NCBI RefSeq assembly: GCF_000004195.4
Contig: NC_030683.2
Location: forward strand, 3,943,133 to 4,007,132
Direction: 5' to 3'
Length of the DNA stretch: 64,000 nucleotides
Source: Xenopus tropicalis
Lineage: Eukaryota > Chordata > Amphibia > Anura > Pipidae
Shown here: piece after piece, positions 33,761-56,900 of the stretch
How the letters are laid out: each line of letters starts with the position of its first letter
Numbering within the stretch: position 1 is the stretch's first letter
Position numbers and translations under genes: made by a program
The notes under the pieces: model-generated
What the model was told of the DNA's origin: nothing
What the model saw: only the letters and a program-made list of their open reading frames with translations
Database searches by the model: none

Positions 33761-35366
33761 CTGTATATATGCAATAAGTCCAGTATATAAAATATGGCAT
33801 TTTTCGCCGTATTGATTTTTAGGGTTTAATTCTCCTTTAAATGGAATATATCACCCTATTTTTTCATTTTCCCCGCTTCCACCTTTCCCCCTGCAATTCA
33901 GTCACCGTCTGTCGGAATTTTCACCCTAATTTTACTTACCTGGCCTGGTTGAAAAGCACTGAAATGCACCCCCAAATCCTCCAAAACAGTCTACTGTGTT
34001 AGGGGCGTGGCTTGGGTGGGATTGGGGCAGGTCTTTGGGTAAAAAAAGGCGTGGCCTTGGCAAATGGGGGTGTGGCTAAGATTCACCTGTATTTTTTTCC
34101 AATCAGGTTGGTGTTTCTGTAGTGGCTCGGCAATGGGGGCGTGGCTTCTCTAGGGTGTTAATGTTGGTTTATCTGTTTGGGGGAGCCCCCCGAGAAGCCC
34201 ATTGTTGCTGATTGCTATAAGGGGGTCCCCATTTGGCCCCATTTGGTCATATTGGGCCCATTGCTCCCATTCATTCTCCGACACAACGCGACTCCTGAGC
34301 TGAAGAGCTTACAGAGGTAACAAGGTGCGACTGTGTAGCCTCAATCACAAAGGCCCCTCAGTAGCTCTGTGTTTGGGGCCAGCGGAGCGGCAACGATTAA
34401 GGGAGAAAGCGGAAGGCGAGACAAGATCTAATCTGGAAGGAACTGCCGGTGTTGAAACGATTCCGAGACTTTTAACCCCCATAGAAATCCCCCCCGGCTC
34501 TCTGATCCCAATGGACTTGGCTACGGAACAAAGAGCAAAATGGGCCCATTCTTCCCTGGGAGGGACATTGGGGGTTTCAGGTTCTCCTGTAAGTCAGCGA
34601 CTTCTGCTCAGGCTGCCAATGAAAATGACCTTCATTGTGAGCAGCCAATAGCGGAAGGCGTTACTAACCGTGCCAAGAGACTTGTTGGCTCCATATTGGA
34701 CTTGGAACACTTGTGTTGAGATCTCACTGATATCTCTTTGTCTCTCATTGGAGGTTCCCCATCAGCCATAGATGGTATGAAGGTGCCAATAGATCTCCTC
34801 TGTGCCCACAGACTGGCAGATTCCCGGCAGATCCGCTTCCCACAGACTGAAGAAACTGGAAACCAAGATCGTTTCTCGCCCTTTCATCAAGGGAATGACA
34901 GGGGGACCTATTGAGGCTTGAGCCGAAGACCCAATAACCATTGCGCCACCGTGGGAAAGTTCTGGAATGGAGAGCATTTTCTTCTTCGTGAATGATCCAG
35001 AACCACAGAACCTATCATTTGGATCCGTTCTGTTGTTACCCTGTGTGTGGGTACCTTCACAGTGTAGCATCGTGCCCAGCTGGGGTCAAACTGGACGGAC
35101 CCTTCAGAGTAACCAATCAGATCTTATATTCATACCCCAAAGGTTAAAAGTGCCACAGTAGAAACTGCCACTAGTAAATAGTTCTGTGCCCCCCGTGGGC
35201 AGGGGGATTAGGGGGCCTTACTGCCCCCCCAGCAGCAGTGGGTCCTGTTCTTTCTATTGTGACACCACTGGACTGCCATGTTCTGCCAATGTTTCACATA
35301 TTATTGCCCCTTGCTTTGCCCTCATTGCAAGCGATTGATTAACCCCTATTAACCCTTTGTTTCAGA
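33761..35366. other. VWA2 upstream region
   Basis: Should hold the VWA2 promoter if the leader exon is near. One candidate donor is acagag|gtaaca at 34317. No TATA box or CpG island stands out, and no other gene is seen. Confidence 0.35.
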
Positions 35367-45921
<10,555 letters not shown>

Positions 45922-46630
45922 GGTCGCTGGGAGTCGGAACTTGTGCCAGGGCCTACGGCAGGTTTTCTACATGTTGTGTATTTATTGCTGTTTATCGGTT
46001 TGGCCAATTTGCCCATTTCCATGCCCCCCCGGGTCTCATCAGGGAGACTGGGGGGGGTCACAATGTGACACGGAAAGAAACGACCAACTGCCGTTGGTGT
46101 GAAAGATCTGCCCCTGCCCCAGAGATCCTTCCGCTGCCAGTTGGGTGCTGGGAGTTAAAGCATAACTGGGGGGGGGGGGGGGAGCGACACACCTAGAAAC
46201 CACACAAGCCCCACCCACTTTGTGGTAAGCCCAACCCCCTTTGCGGGGCCAGGACTGGCCACTCCCCCATCACAAACTTTTCTCACATTCCTGGTAGAAC
46301 CCCCTGTTGCCACTGCTGGGGTGAATGGAATTGGCTCAAACCCCGCCCCCAATATACGTGTAATTTCCCCCCCATTGGCTGTATGCAGCATATACATATA
46401 TATATCTTATATATTAACCCCCGCTTTGCTATAGGTTCCCCCCGCCGAGTCTCAAAACACCTATTTATATCATTTGTATATTTGTTCATATTGTTTGTAA
46501 AGTATTAACTCCGCCCAGTGATTGGGGGGGCAAATCCCCGTGCCCCGTGGGGCAGTTGCCTCTCCTCCTGGGATGTCGGTGACACTGTGTGACCAACTCA
46601 GGGCAATAAAGGACACGGGTTTTATAACCT
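45922..46630 (+). other. VWA2: VWA2 3' UTR
   Basis: It runs from the TAG to about 20 bases after the AATAAA at 46605-46610. It contains a G run near 46170 and a TA-rich stretch near 46400, with no open frame of note. Confidence 0.7.
46605..46610 (+). terminator. VWA2: VWA2 polyadenylation signal AATAAA
   Basis: Canonical AATAAA about 690 bases after the VWA2 stop, followed by a GT/T-rich stretch (gggttttataacc, then attgttttcattgtg). Confidence 0.7.
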
Positions 46631-46720
46631 CCCCATTGTTTTCATTGTGTTTAACTTCCTTTGCATCGACTTATGGGTTTCAGATATTAAAGGGGCAGTC
46701 CTAAATTCCACGTTTTGTCG

Positions 46721-47021
46721 AGTTATTATCTCGGATCCCACAGGGCGACTCCCACTTTCCCCCCTGTAATAAGGAAATAAGGTCTCTGCGCCTTTTAGTA
46801 AGAGCTCACATACAGTAAGAGGGGAGGAGGAGCAGTCAAACCTATGTAATTACACTGAGACCCAGCCCTGTCCTGCATTGGTTTGGTGGAGAATGCGGCC
46901 TTTCTTCCCGGTGCTAATCCAGTAGATTCATTACACACAACCCAATCAGATTGGAGTTTTCAGTCCTCTCCAACACTCAATCACAGGAAGACAATACACA
47001 GAAGTGAACCTGCTATTGGCA
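46721..47021. repeat. 300-bp direct duplication, copy A
   Basis: From ttattatctcggatcccaca to gtgaacctgctattggc. Only about four mismatches to 47385-47684. Lies between the two poly(A) signals. Confidence 0.93.
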
Positions 47022-47168
47022 GTCCTGAATTCCACATTTTGTCAGACTCCTCCCCTTTTCCTTGTTTGCATTCTCACCTTCTAAAAACAGGCCCGTAAAA
47101 GCCCCAAAAAGTTTTCCGACAATGACAGAGAAGGGCAAAATATTTTCCCTTTTAAAGATAATTCATAT

Positions 47169-47174
47169 TTTATT
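47169..47174 (-). terminator. AFAP1L2: AFAP1L2 polyadenylation signal AATAAA
   Basis: TTTATT on the plus strand, 770 bases after the stop in gene sense. The VWA2 signal at 46605 faces it, so the two genes converge with about 520 bases between their ends. Confidence 0.6.
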
Positions 47175-47384
47175 TCTTTTTTTTTAAATACAGTCTTTAT
47201 GTAAATATATCGTATTTATGTACAAACAAATGGTCCCGATTCATTAAAAACATCTTACCCACAAGTCGGCCTTCCTGGTACCGCGCATGGTTTCCTGCCC
47301 CGGGTACGGTTGCCGTCGGTAACACCAAACGTCACAAGGAAATAAGGACAAATTCCGCCACAAAGCGATTGGAGCACCTTGTTT

Positions 47385-47684
47385 CACAGTTATTATCTCG
47401 GATCCCACAGGGCGACGCCCACTTTCCCCCCAGTAATAAGGAAATAAGGTCTCTGCGCCTTTAAGTAAGAGCTCACATACAGTAAGAGGGGAGGAGGAGC
47501 AGTCAAACCTATGTAATTACACTGAGACCCAGCCCTGTCCTGCATTGGTTTGGTGGAGAATGCGGCCTTTCTTCCCGGTGCTAATCCAGTAGATTCATTA
47601 CACACAACCCAATCAGATTGGAGTTTTCAGTCCACTCCAACACTCAATCACAGGAAGACAATACACAGAAGTGAACCTGCTATT
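47385..47684. repeat. 300-bp direct duplication, copy B
   Basis: Same sequence as copy A, 664 bases to the right, inside the AFAP1L2 3' UTR. Confidence 0.93.
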
Positions 47685-47944
47685 GGCGGGTAGGGCGACC
47701 CACTTCCAAACCCTACTAGAATGTGCAAGCCGTCAGGCGCGTTAGTGGTCACGGAGCATGGTGCAAGTTAGCATACGCCATAGTGGTATCTCTAGGGTGG
47801 GTTTGCTCCACCATTAGACAGTTGAGGCCCCTCAGAAGACTCCACTTGATGACTCCATGAGGTGAGTCTTGGTGCAAGTCAATATTAAAGCTCTCAGGAG
47901 CCACTGGCCAGTAGACACAGTCCATGAAGAGGTTCTTTGGTCTC

Positions 47945-47971
47945 CTAACTTGCTCCTTTCTTCTCCCACTC
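47945..47971 (-). CDS. AFAP1L2: AFAP1L2 last coding exon A13 (9 codons)
   Basis: Acceptor gttttctag|GAG, then GAG TGG GAG AAG AAA GGA GCA AGT TAG: EWEKKGAS and stop. Joined to GTVLQKAK it gives the family C-terminus. It is easy to miss, because reading through the previous donor keeps a false frame open for 98 more codons. Confidence 0.92.
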   Translation of the reverse strand, partial: EWEKKGAS

Positions 47972-50900
47972 CTAGAAAACATAAAGCCATCATTATTCCA
48001 GATCTTATGGCCCTCAAACTGTAGGCGGGGCTTCACTACACTCACCTTGGCCTTCTGCAGGACCGTTCCCTTTCCAGTGGTCACGATTGGCTGGGGTCGG
48101 CTCTTTAGTGCCGTGGCTGAATTCACCGGGGAGCCAATTGTTGCAGTTACTGGTGAGCATTCTGGGACGTGCACCGGACTGCAGGACTTTATCTGCAGCA
48201 CAGAAAAACCGGATCAGCAATGGGGAGTGGCCCCCAGGAATAGAGAAACCCAAGCAAAACATCTGACATTGCATTAGCAGAGCCATAAATACCCCTTCGC
48301 TCCCACTTCCCCTTGAATCTGGCTCAATAATTGATGAATTCTGTATTCTGCCACTAGGTGGCGCATATAGTGATTGCCATTATATACAGTATATTGGTGG
48401 GAATAACAGTACAGAATTGACTTTTTGTCAACTGAGAAAATTCTCCTTGAGTTCCTGTTGATGGATCTACCCCCAGAAGAGGTTGGGGGGGTACTTACCC
48501 GCGGGGGGGGATTGTACTTACACTCGGGGCAGGGTCCAGGTGTGCGGGCTCCACAGTGGTCCCTAATGTTGCCGGACCCAACTCGGCTTTCCTGAGATTT
48601 TCCTTCACCTCCACGATTTTCAGCTCCAGGTCTACGCGGTCTCTTTCTCTCTCTTTGCACTCGTCCTCTTTCAGCCTCAGCTTGTCCTCTAGGTTGGCCA
48701 GGAGGCCTTTATCTGCCATGGAGGGAAAATGGCCTTTAGTAGGGATGTGATTGTTAGCCTGGGGGCCAAACATCTGCATGTTACTGATTCGGCCCTCCGG
48801 TTGGATGGGCAAAGCTATGTTGGACCCCGGCAGCTGAGTGTTCTCTATTCTTATCTCCCAGGGGGAGGCCGTGCCATTGGGTGCTACTGGGTGCCATTGG
48901 ACTTACCGGTGCAGTTAGTGACCGATTCCTTCATTTCCCGACGCTCTTTGCGGAGCTGCGCCAACTGAACCCGGATCTCTTCTCTCTCTTTCTCCAGCTT
49001 CTCCTTCTCTTCTGCAAAGCGCTTTATCTCTGCTTCTGTCCGGTTCTTCCCCAGCAAGGTTTCTATGGCCACTGGAATGAAACAATACGGCCACTGGAAT
49101 GAAACAATACGGCCACTGGAGTGGGACAATGCGGCCACTGGAATGGAACAATATGGCCACTGGAATGGAACAATATGGCCACTGGGAATGGAACAATACG
49201 GCCACTGGGAATGGAACAATACGGCCACTGGGAATGGAACAATACGGCCACTGGGAATGGAACAATACGGCCACTGGGAATGGAACAATACGGCCACTGG
49301 GAATGGAACAATACGGCCACTGGAACCTGGAACTGGCGCTTTTCAGCCCAAATCTACAGAAATTCTAACATTATCCTGAGCTTCCATTATAAGTCGGGGC
49401 AGTTTGGGGGCTTCTCCATCCGCCCCGGGGTCTCACCGTGATTTGTCACCTTCACTCTCTCCTTGGTCTTCTTCTCCAGCCGGGGACTGGCGCTCACTGC
49501 TGTTCCTATAATCAGGGTATTGGGGGCGGCTTGTGTCGGGGGGTCTTCTGTGTTCTACATTCAATTGCAAAGAGAGATATTTAATGCATAATGTGTCTGG
49601 GAGTCAGAACCAGCAGTGCAGAGAAGGGAAAGGGACAGACACAGTGACAGTTACACATAACTATAAACCCAGTGAGAATGAGGAATGAATGGATATTGGG
49701 GAGTTGTATCAGGAGTCAGAACCAGCAGTGCAGGGAAGGGAAAGGGACAGACACAGTGACAGTTACACATGACTATAAACCCAGTGAGAATGAGGAATGA
49801 ATGGGTATTGGGGAGTTGTATCAGGAGTCAGAACCAGCAGTGCAGGGAAGGGAAAGGGACAGACACAGTGACAGTTACACATAACTATAAACCCAGTGAG
49901 AATGAGGAATGAATGGATATTGGGGAGTTGTATCAGGAGTCAGAACCAGCAGTGCAGGGAAGGGAAAGGGACAGACACAGTGACAGTTACACATAACTAT
50001 AAACCCAGTGAGAATGAGGGATGAATGGATATTGGGGAGTTGTATCAGGAGTCAGAACCAGCAGTGCAGGGAAGGGAAAGGGACAGACACAGTGACAGTT
50101 ACACATAACTATAAACCCAGTGAGAATGAGGAATGAATGGGTATTGGGGAGTCGCTTAGAAACAGATTTTATTTCATAGGCAAAAAGTGTTTTTGTGTCA
50201 TTTTCCCCTGAGAAATGCGTGGGGATCAGTACATGTGTCAGTGAGTCGTACCAGGCTGGTTACACTCCAATTACCTGTTTAGTCTTGTCAGCTGATTGCC
50301 CAGACAACTCTTGTTCCTTGCTGGTTATTGCCCCCTGCTCTCTCTCTTCCTTATCTTTCCTGCCGCTCACTTTCTCGGGCCCCGGGGACCCCAAGGCCTT
50401 GCAAAGAGACTTCATTCCAGTGCAGTATAGGAAGGATTTACTTGGTAGGACATCCAGGTAGGTCTTGTCTTCTGCCTCAGCTTTCCCTTCCTGCTTGGGC
50501 TCATCGTCCTGAACAAGAAGGGAGATTATACATATGGGTAGGGGGTGCCATAGTGTTTCCCTTAGACAGTACAGTATGGGTGTACAGCTTATTGTGTGCC
50601 CAGAACATTCCCTCTCTGTATATTTGTATTTATACATATGGGTAGGGGGTGCCATAGTGTTTCCCTTAGACAGTACAGTATGGGGGTACAGCTTATTGTG
50701 TGCCCAGAACATTCCCTCTCTGTATATTTGTATTTATACATATGGGTAGGGGGTGCCATAGTGTTTCCCTTAGACAGTACAGTATGGGGGTACAGCTTAT
50801 TGTGTGCCCAGAACATTCCTTCTCTGTATATTTGTATTTATACATATGGGTAGGGGGTGCCATAGTGTTTCCCTTAGACAGTACAGTATGGGGGTACAGC

Positions 50901-53900
50901 TTATTGTGTGCCCAGAACATTCCTTCTCTGTATATTTGTATTTATACATATGGGTAGGGGGTGCCATAGTGTTTCCCTTAGACAGTACAGTATGGGGGTA
51001 CAGCTTATTGTGTGCCCAGAACATTCCTTCTCTGTATATTTGTATTTATACATATGGGTAGAGGGTGCCATAGTGTTTCCCTTAGACAGTACAGTATGGG
51101 GGTACAGCTTATTGTGTGCCCAGAACATTCCTCCTGTATATTTGTATTTATACATATGGGTAGGGGGTGCCATAGTGTTTCCCTTAGACAGTACAGTATG
51201 GGGGTACAGCTTATTGTGTGCCCAGAACATTCCTCCTGTATATTTGTATTTATACATATGGGTAGGGGGTGCCATAGTGTTTCCCTTAGACAGTACAGTA
51301 TGGGGGTACAGCTTATTGTGTGCCCAGAACATTCCTTCTCTGTATATTTGTATTTATACATATGGGTAGGAGGTGCCATAGTGTTTCCCTTAGACAGTAC
51401 AGTATGGGGGTACAGCTTATTGTGTGCCCAGAACATTCCTTCTCTGTATATTTGTATTTAAACATATGGGTAGGGGGTGCCATAGTGTTTCCCCTTAGAC
51501 AGTACAGTATGGGGGTACAGCTTATTGTGTGCCCAGAACATTCCCTCTCTGTATATTTGTATTTATACATATGGGTAGGAGGTGCCATAGTGTTTCCCTT
51601 AGACAGTACAGTATGGGGGTACAGCTTATTGTGTGCCCAGAACATTCCTTCTCTGTATATTTGTATTTATACATATGGGTAGGGGGTGCCATAGTGTTTC
51701 CCTTAGACAGTACAGTATGGGGGTACAGCTTATTGTGTGCCCAGAACATTCCTTCTCTGTATATTTGTATTTATACATATGGGTAGGGGGTGCCATAGTG
51801 TTTCCCTTAGACAGTACAGTATGGGGGTACAGCTTATTGTGTGCCCAGAACATTCCTTCTCTGTATATTTGTATTTATACATATGGGTAGGGGGTGCCAT
51901 AGTGTTTCCCTTAGACAGTACAGTATGGGGGTACAGCTTATTGTGTGCCCAGAACATTCCTTCTCTGTATATTTGTATTTATACATATGGGTAGGGGGTG
52001 CCATAGTGTTTCCCTTAGACAGTACAGTATGGGCGTACAGCTTATTGTGTGCCCAGAACATTCCCTCTCTGTATATTTGTATTTATACATATGGGTAGGG
52101 GGTGCCATAGTGTTTCCCTTAGACAGTACAGTATGAGGGTACAGCTTATTGTGTGCCCAGAACATTCCTTCTCTGTATATTTGTATTTATACATATGGGT
52201 AGGGGGTGCCATAGTGTTTCCCTTAGACAGTACAGTATGGGGGTACAGCTTATTGTGTGCCCAGAACATTCCCTCTCTGTATATTTGTATTTATACATAT
52301 GGGTAGGGGGTGCCATAGTGTTTCCCTTAGACAGTACAGTATGGGGGTACAGCTTATTGTGTGCCCAGAACATTCCTTCTCTGTATATTTGTATTTATAC
52401 ATATGGGTAGGGGGTGCCATAGTGTCCCCCATATGAGTAACTAGGGTACCTACCTGAATATCTGACACATCAACATCATCATACAGATCGTCCTGCTGGT
52501 ACCTGCCCCCCCGTGGGGCATCAATGTAAGTATTCGGCTCAGAGTATTTCCTCTGCATTAAGCTGTGAGGAAAAAAAACAGGAATGTTTCATTGTCTCAC
52601 TCTGCAGTGTCTGTGTGGGTGCTGTGTGGGTGCTGTGTGGGTGCTGTGTAGGAGCTATGTAGGTGCTGTGTAGATGCTATATAGGGGCTTGCAGATTCTG
52701 CCTTGCCCAAAGAAGCCATTGTAACCTTCTCTCACAAAGTGAAACAAATGAAAGTAGCAATACCCCTCATTGAGCAGCAGGGGGCGCTGCTGTACTATGG
52801 AAGACATTGAGCCACTCAGAATATGTATTTGCTCTATTGCAGAGAGAGAAGCCAATTCCCAAAATTTCCAAAGTGCCAGAATTTCACCCTCCCCAGCTAT
52901 TGGTGCCCTTTGTTTGAATGAAAGGGCCCCTGTGATTGGCTGCCTGCAGCTCTGCATTGTGTGTAACGGGACAAGAGGTGTAAAGTAAGAATTACAAGTA
53001 GGAATTCTTGGCGGCGCTGACGATGCAGGAAACCCGGTCGGCGTCCACGTAATCGTAGCTGAAATCTTCCGGGTCGGTTCTGGAACCGGACTCTAACAGG
53101 AGAAGCCCCAGCCAGTGGCCCATATCCTCCGATGATTTCGCCTGAGATATAAAGCAGCAGAATTTAAGCTCATTTGACCCAATGGCTTTAACTTCAGTGC
53201 TGCAGAACTACAGCTCCCAGCATGCTTAGCCAGAGTAGCAGCAGCCAGAGATACAGAATAAAGCCTTGGCACTTAGGGGGCATCACTCACAACTTACCCT
53301 TTGCCCCCTGTTTGTGCCTCCATGTTACATACCCACTTAGATTGTAAGCTCTTTGGGGCAGGGACGTCTCCCTAGAGATTTTCTGAATCTCTGTATATTG
53401 ATTATTTACTATTACACATTCATTAGTCTGGCCAGTGGCCATTGGTTGGGCTTTGGTACCTCCAGGGTGGCTAGCTCCTCCCCATTTTGCAGGATGCGGA
53501 AGGAATACAGGTGGTCCTGGGTGGGCTGCGGGATGACGTCACAACCAATCAGAGACACCGGCTGAGCGGCGGCTTTGGTCTTGTTTCTGTCCTGGTAGAA
53601 ATGCAGCTGCCCGTCCCTGACGCAACAGTAGCGGGATTTCCATTGGCTGTTAATCAGCACATTCAGGTAATCTGAAACATGATTGGCCAAAAGAATCAGT
53701 TCAGAGGGTGAAATCAGGAAGGGGTGGGAAGAAGCAAATGACCATGAGGGGCTTCCTGCCCAGCCCAGTTCCTACCCCAGCTGTCCCGGTGCCAGGGGGT
53801 ACTTACTGGAGGTCTCCAGGGCCTTCTCCGGACTCTCCAAGGAAGTGGATTTCTTCCTCCCCAGGTTCATGAGGTTACTCAGCTTCAGACCCGACGAGAC

Positions 53901-56900
53901 TTTCTTCTTGACTGCGCAGAAACACAATGAGACCCCACGGCTTAAGATTCCTTTTATCTTTTCTCATACTCACCATCCCACCATCTTCCCACTGGGATAC
54001 ACCCTCTGTGTAGTACCCCCAGCATTCCTGTGAGTGCCACCTACAGTACAGGGCCCTCCAGCTCCCCAACAAGTGTCCTCTACCATACAGTTCCCACCAG
54101 CTTCCTCTTGATCTCCATCCACCATTGAGGACCCATGGGGGTCCTAGTGTGTTTTACTTACAATGCATCTACTCTGCTGAACCCACCAGCTACTCACTGA
54201 GTTCCATCTACTCTACGGAACCCAACAGCTACCCACTGAGTTCCATCTACTCTACCGAACCCAACAGGTACCCACTGAGTTCCATCTACCCTACTGAACC
54301 CACCAGCTACCCACTGAGTTCCATCTACTCTACGGAACCCAACAGGTTAACCACTGAGTTCCATCTACCCTACTGAACCCACCAGCTACCCACGGAGTTC
54401 CATCTACTCTACGGAACCCAACAGGTTAACCACTGAGTTCCATCTACCCTACTGAACCCAACAGGTACCTGCTGAGTTCCATCTACTCTACTGAACCCAC
54501 CAACTGCCCACTTAGTTCCATCTACTCTACCAAATCCACCAGCTACCCACTGAGTTCCATCTACTCTACCGAACCCACCAGCTACCCACTGAGTTCCATC
54601 TACTCTACCAAACCCACCAGCTACCCACTGAGTTCCATCTACTCTACCAAACCCACCAGCTACCCACTGAGTTCCATCTACTCTACCGAACCCATCAGCT
54701 ACCCACTGAGTTCCATCTACTCTACCGAACCCACCAGCTACCCACTGAGTTCCATCTACTCTACCGAACCCACCAGCTGCCCACTGAGTTCCATCTACTC
54801 TACCAAACCCACCAGCTGCCCACTTAGTTCCATCTACTCTACCAAATCCACCAGCTACCCACTGAGTTCCATCTACTCTACCGAACCCACCAGCTACCCA
54901 CTGAGTTCCATCTACTCTACCAAACCCACCAGCTACCCACTGAGTTCCATCTACTCTACCAAACCCACCAGCTGCCCACTTAGTTCCATCTACTCTACCA
55001 AACCCACCAGCTACCCACTGAGTTCCATCTACTCTACCGAACCCACCAGCTACCCACTGAGTTCCATCTACTCTACCGAACCCACCAGCTACCCACTGAG
55101 TTCCATCTACTCTACCGAACCCACCAGCTACCCACTGAGTTCCATCTACTCTACCAAACCCACCAGCTGCCCACTTAGTTCCATCTACTCTACCAAACCC
55201 ACCAGCTACCCACTGAGTTCCATCTACTCTACCGAACCCACCAGCTACCCACTGAGTTCCATCTACTCTACCGAACCCATCAGCTACCCACTGAGTTCCA
55301 TCTACTCTACTGAGCCCAAAAGCTGCCCACTGAGTTATATACCAACTATAGCTTTTTCCTTTTCCTTTTGGTACGTGTGTTGGTACGTGTGTTGGTACAT
55401 GTGTTGGTACGTGTGTTGGTATGTGTGTTGGTACGTGTGTTGGTACGTGTGTTGGTACATGTGTTGGTACGTGTGTTGGTACGTGTGTTGGTACGTGTGT
55501 TGGTGCGTGTGTTGGTACATGTAGTTCAGCAGGTCAATGTGTGTGGTTGGGGGTAAGTTCCGCTATAAAGTCTCCCAGTTCCCTGTACAAATCCCCAGCG
55601 ACACTTTGTCTCCTCACTGCTTTCTAGTTGCCCCCTTGGTGTGTGTATAAGAACTGAATGGGGCATTAGTGTTGCCTATTGGGTTTAACAGACCAATTAG
55701 AGAGCAGTGTGAGGCCATTACTGTGTTACCCACAATAACCCGGTGCTGGAGGGAAACATTCAGCTTTAGGAAATTAATTTGCCACTTCCTATGGCCTCGG
55801 GGCTAATTGGCTTCTGAGGATAAACTTGTAGGACAAAAGGCCTTTGTGCCCAGGCTGGGGGGGCTGGGGGGGCTGGGGGGGCTCAGGAACCATCTCGCTG
55901 GGGAGAAACAGTGAAAGGGAGGGAATGTTCCCCATCCTCTGTGCTTTATATACTGACCTGAACCCACTGCAGTTACAGCACAGAGTTTAAACTCATATAC
56001 AGTATAACCCCCATGTACAGTATAACCCCCATGTACAGTATAACCCCCATGTACAGTATAACCCCCATGTACAGTATAACCCCCATGTACAGTATAAACC
56101 CCCATGTACAGTATAACCCCCATGTACAGTTTAACCCCACATGTTACAGTATAACCCCCATGTACAGTATACCCCCATGTACAGTATAACCCCATGTACA
56201 GATAACCCAGTACAGTATAACCCCATGTACAGGTATAAACACCCATGTACACCGTAATAACCCCCATGTAGCAGTATAACCCCATGTCAAGTATAACCCC
56301 CATGTACAGTATAACCCGCCATGTACAGTAAATAACCCATGTACAGTATAAACCCCCACTGTACAGTATAAACGCCATGTATCAGTATAACCCCAATAGT
56401 ACATGTATAAAACCCCATGTCAACAGTATAACCCCCATGTACAGTATAACCCCATGTACAGTATAACCCCCATGGTAGCAGTATAACCCCATGTACAGTA
56501 TAACCCCATGTACAGTATAACCCCCCATGTACAGTATAACAGTCATGTACAGTATAACCCCATGTACAGTATAACCCCCATGTACAGTATAAACCCCATG
56601 TACAGTATAACCCCCATGTACAGTATAACCCCCATGTACAGTATAACCCCCATGTACAGTATACCCCCATGTACAGTATAACCCCCATGTACAGTATACC
56701 CCCCATGTACAGTATAACCCCCCATGTACAGTATAACCCCCATGTACAGTATAACCCCCCATGTACAGTATAACCCCCCATGTACAGTATAACCCCCATG
56801 TACAGTATAACCCCCCATGTACAGTATAACCCCCATGTACAGTATAACCCCCCATGTACAGTATAACCCCCATGTACAGTATAACCCCCATGTACAGTAT

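Larger units (their letters stand above)
47150..47944 (-). other. AFAP1L2: AFAP1L2 3' UTR
   Basis: From the TAG down to about 20 bases beyond the minus-strand AATAAA at 47169-47174. It contains one copy of a 300-bp duplicated segment (47385-47684). Confidence 0.65.

Noticed and set aside
34325..34651. 108-codon plus-strand frame
   Set aside because: No recognisable domain or splice signals; the length is expected by chance in this GC range.
47749..48045. Extension of the AFAP1L2 frame past exon A12
   Set aside because: Intron read-through. The donor AAG|gtgagt at 48046 and the acceptor at 47971 give the expected EWEKKGAS end.
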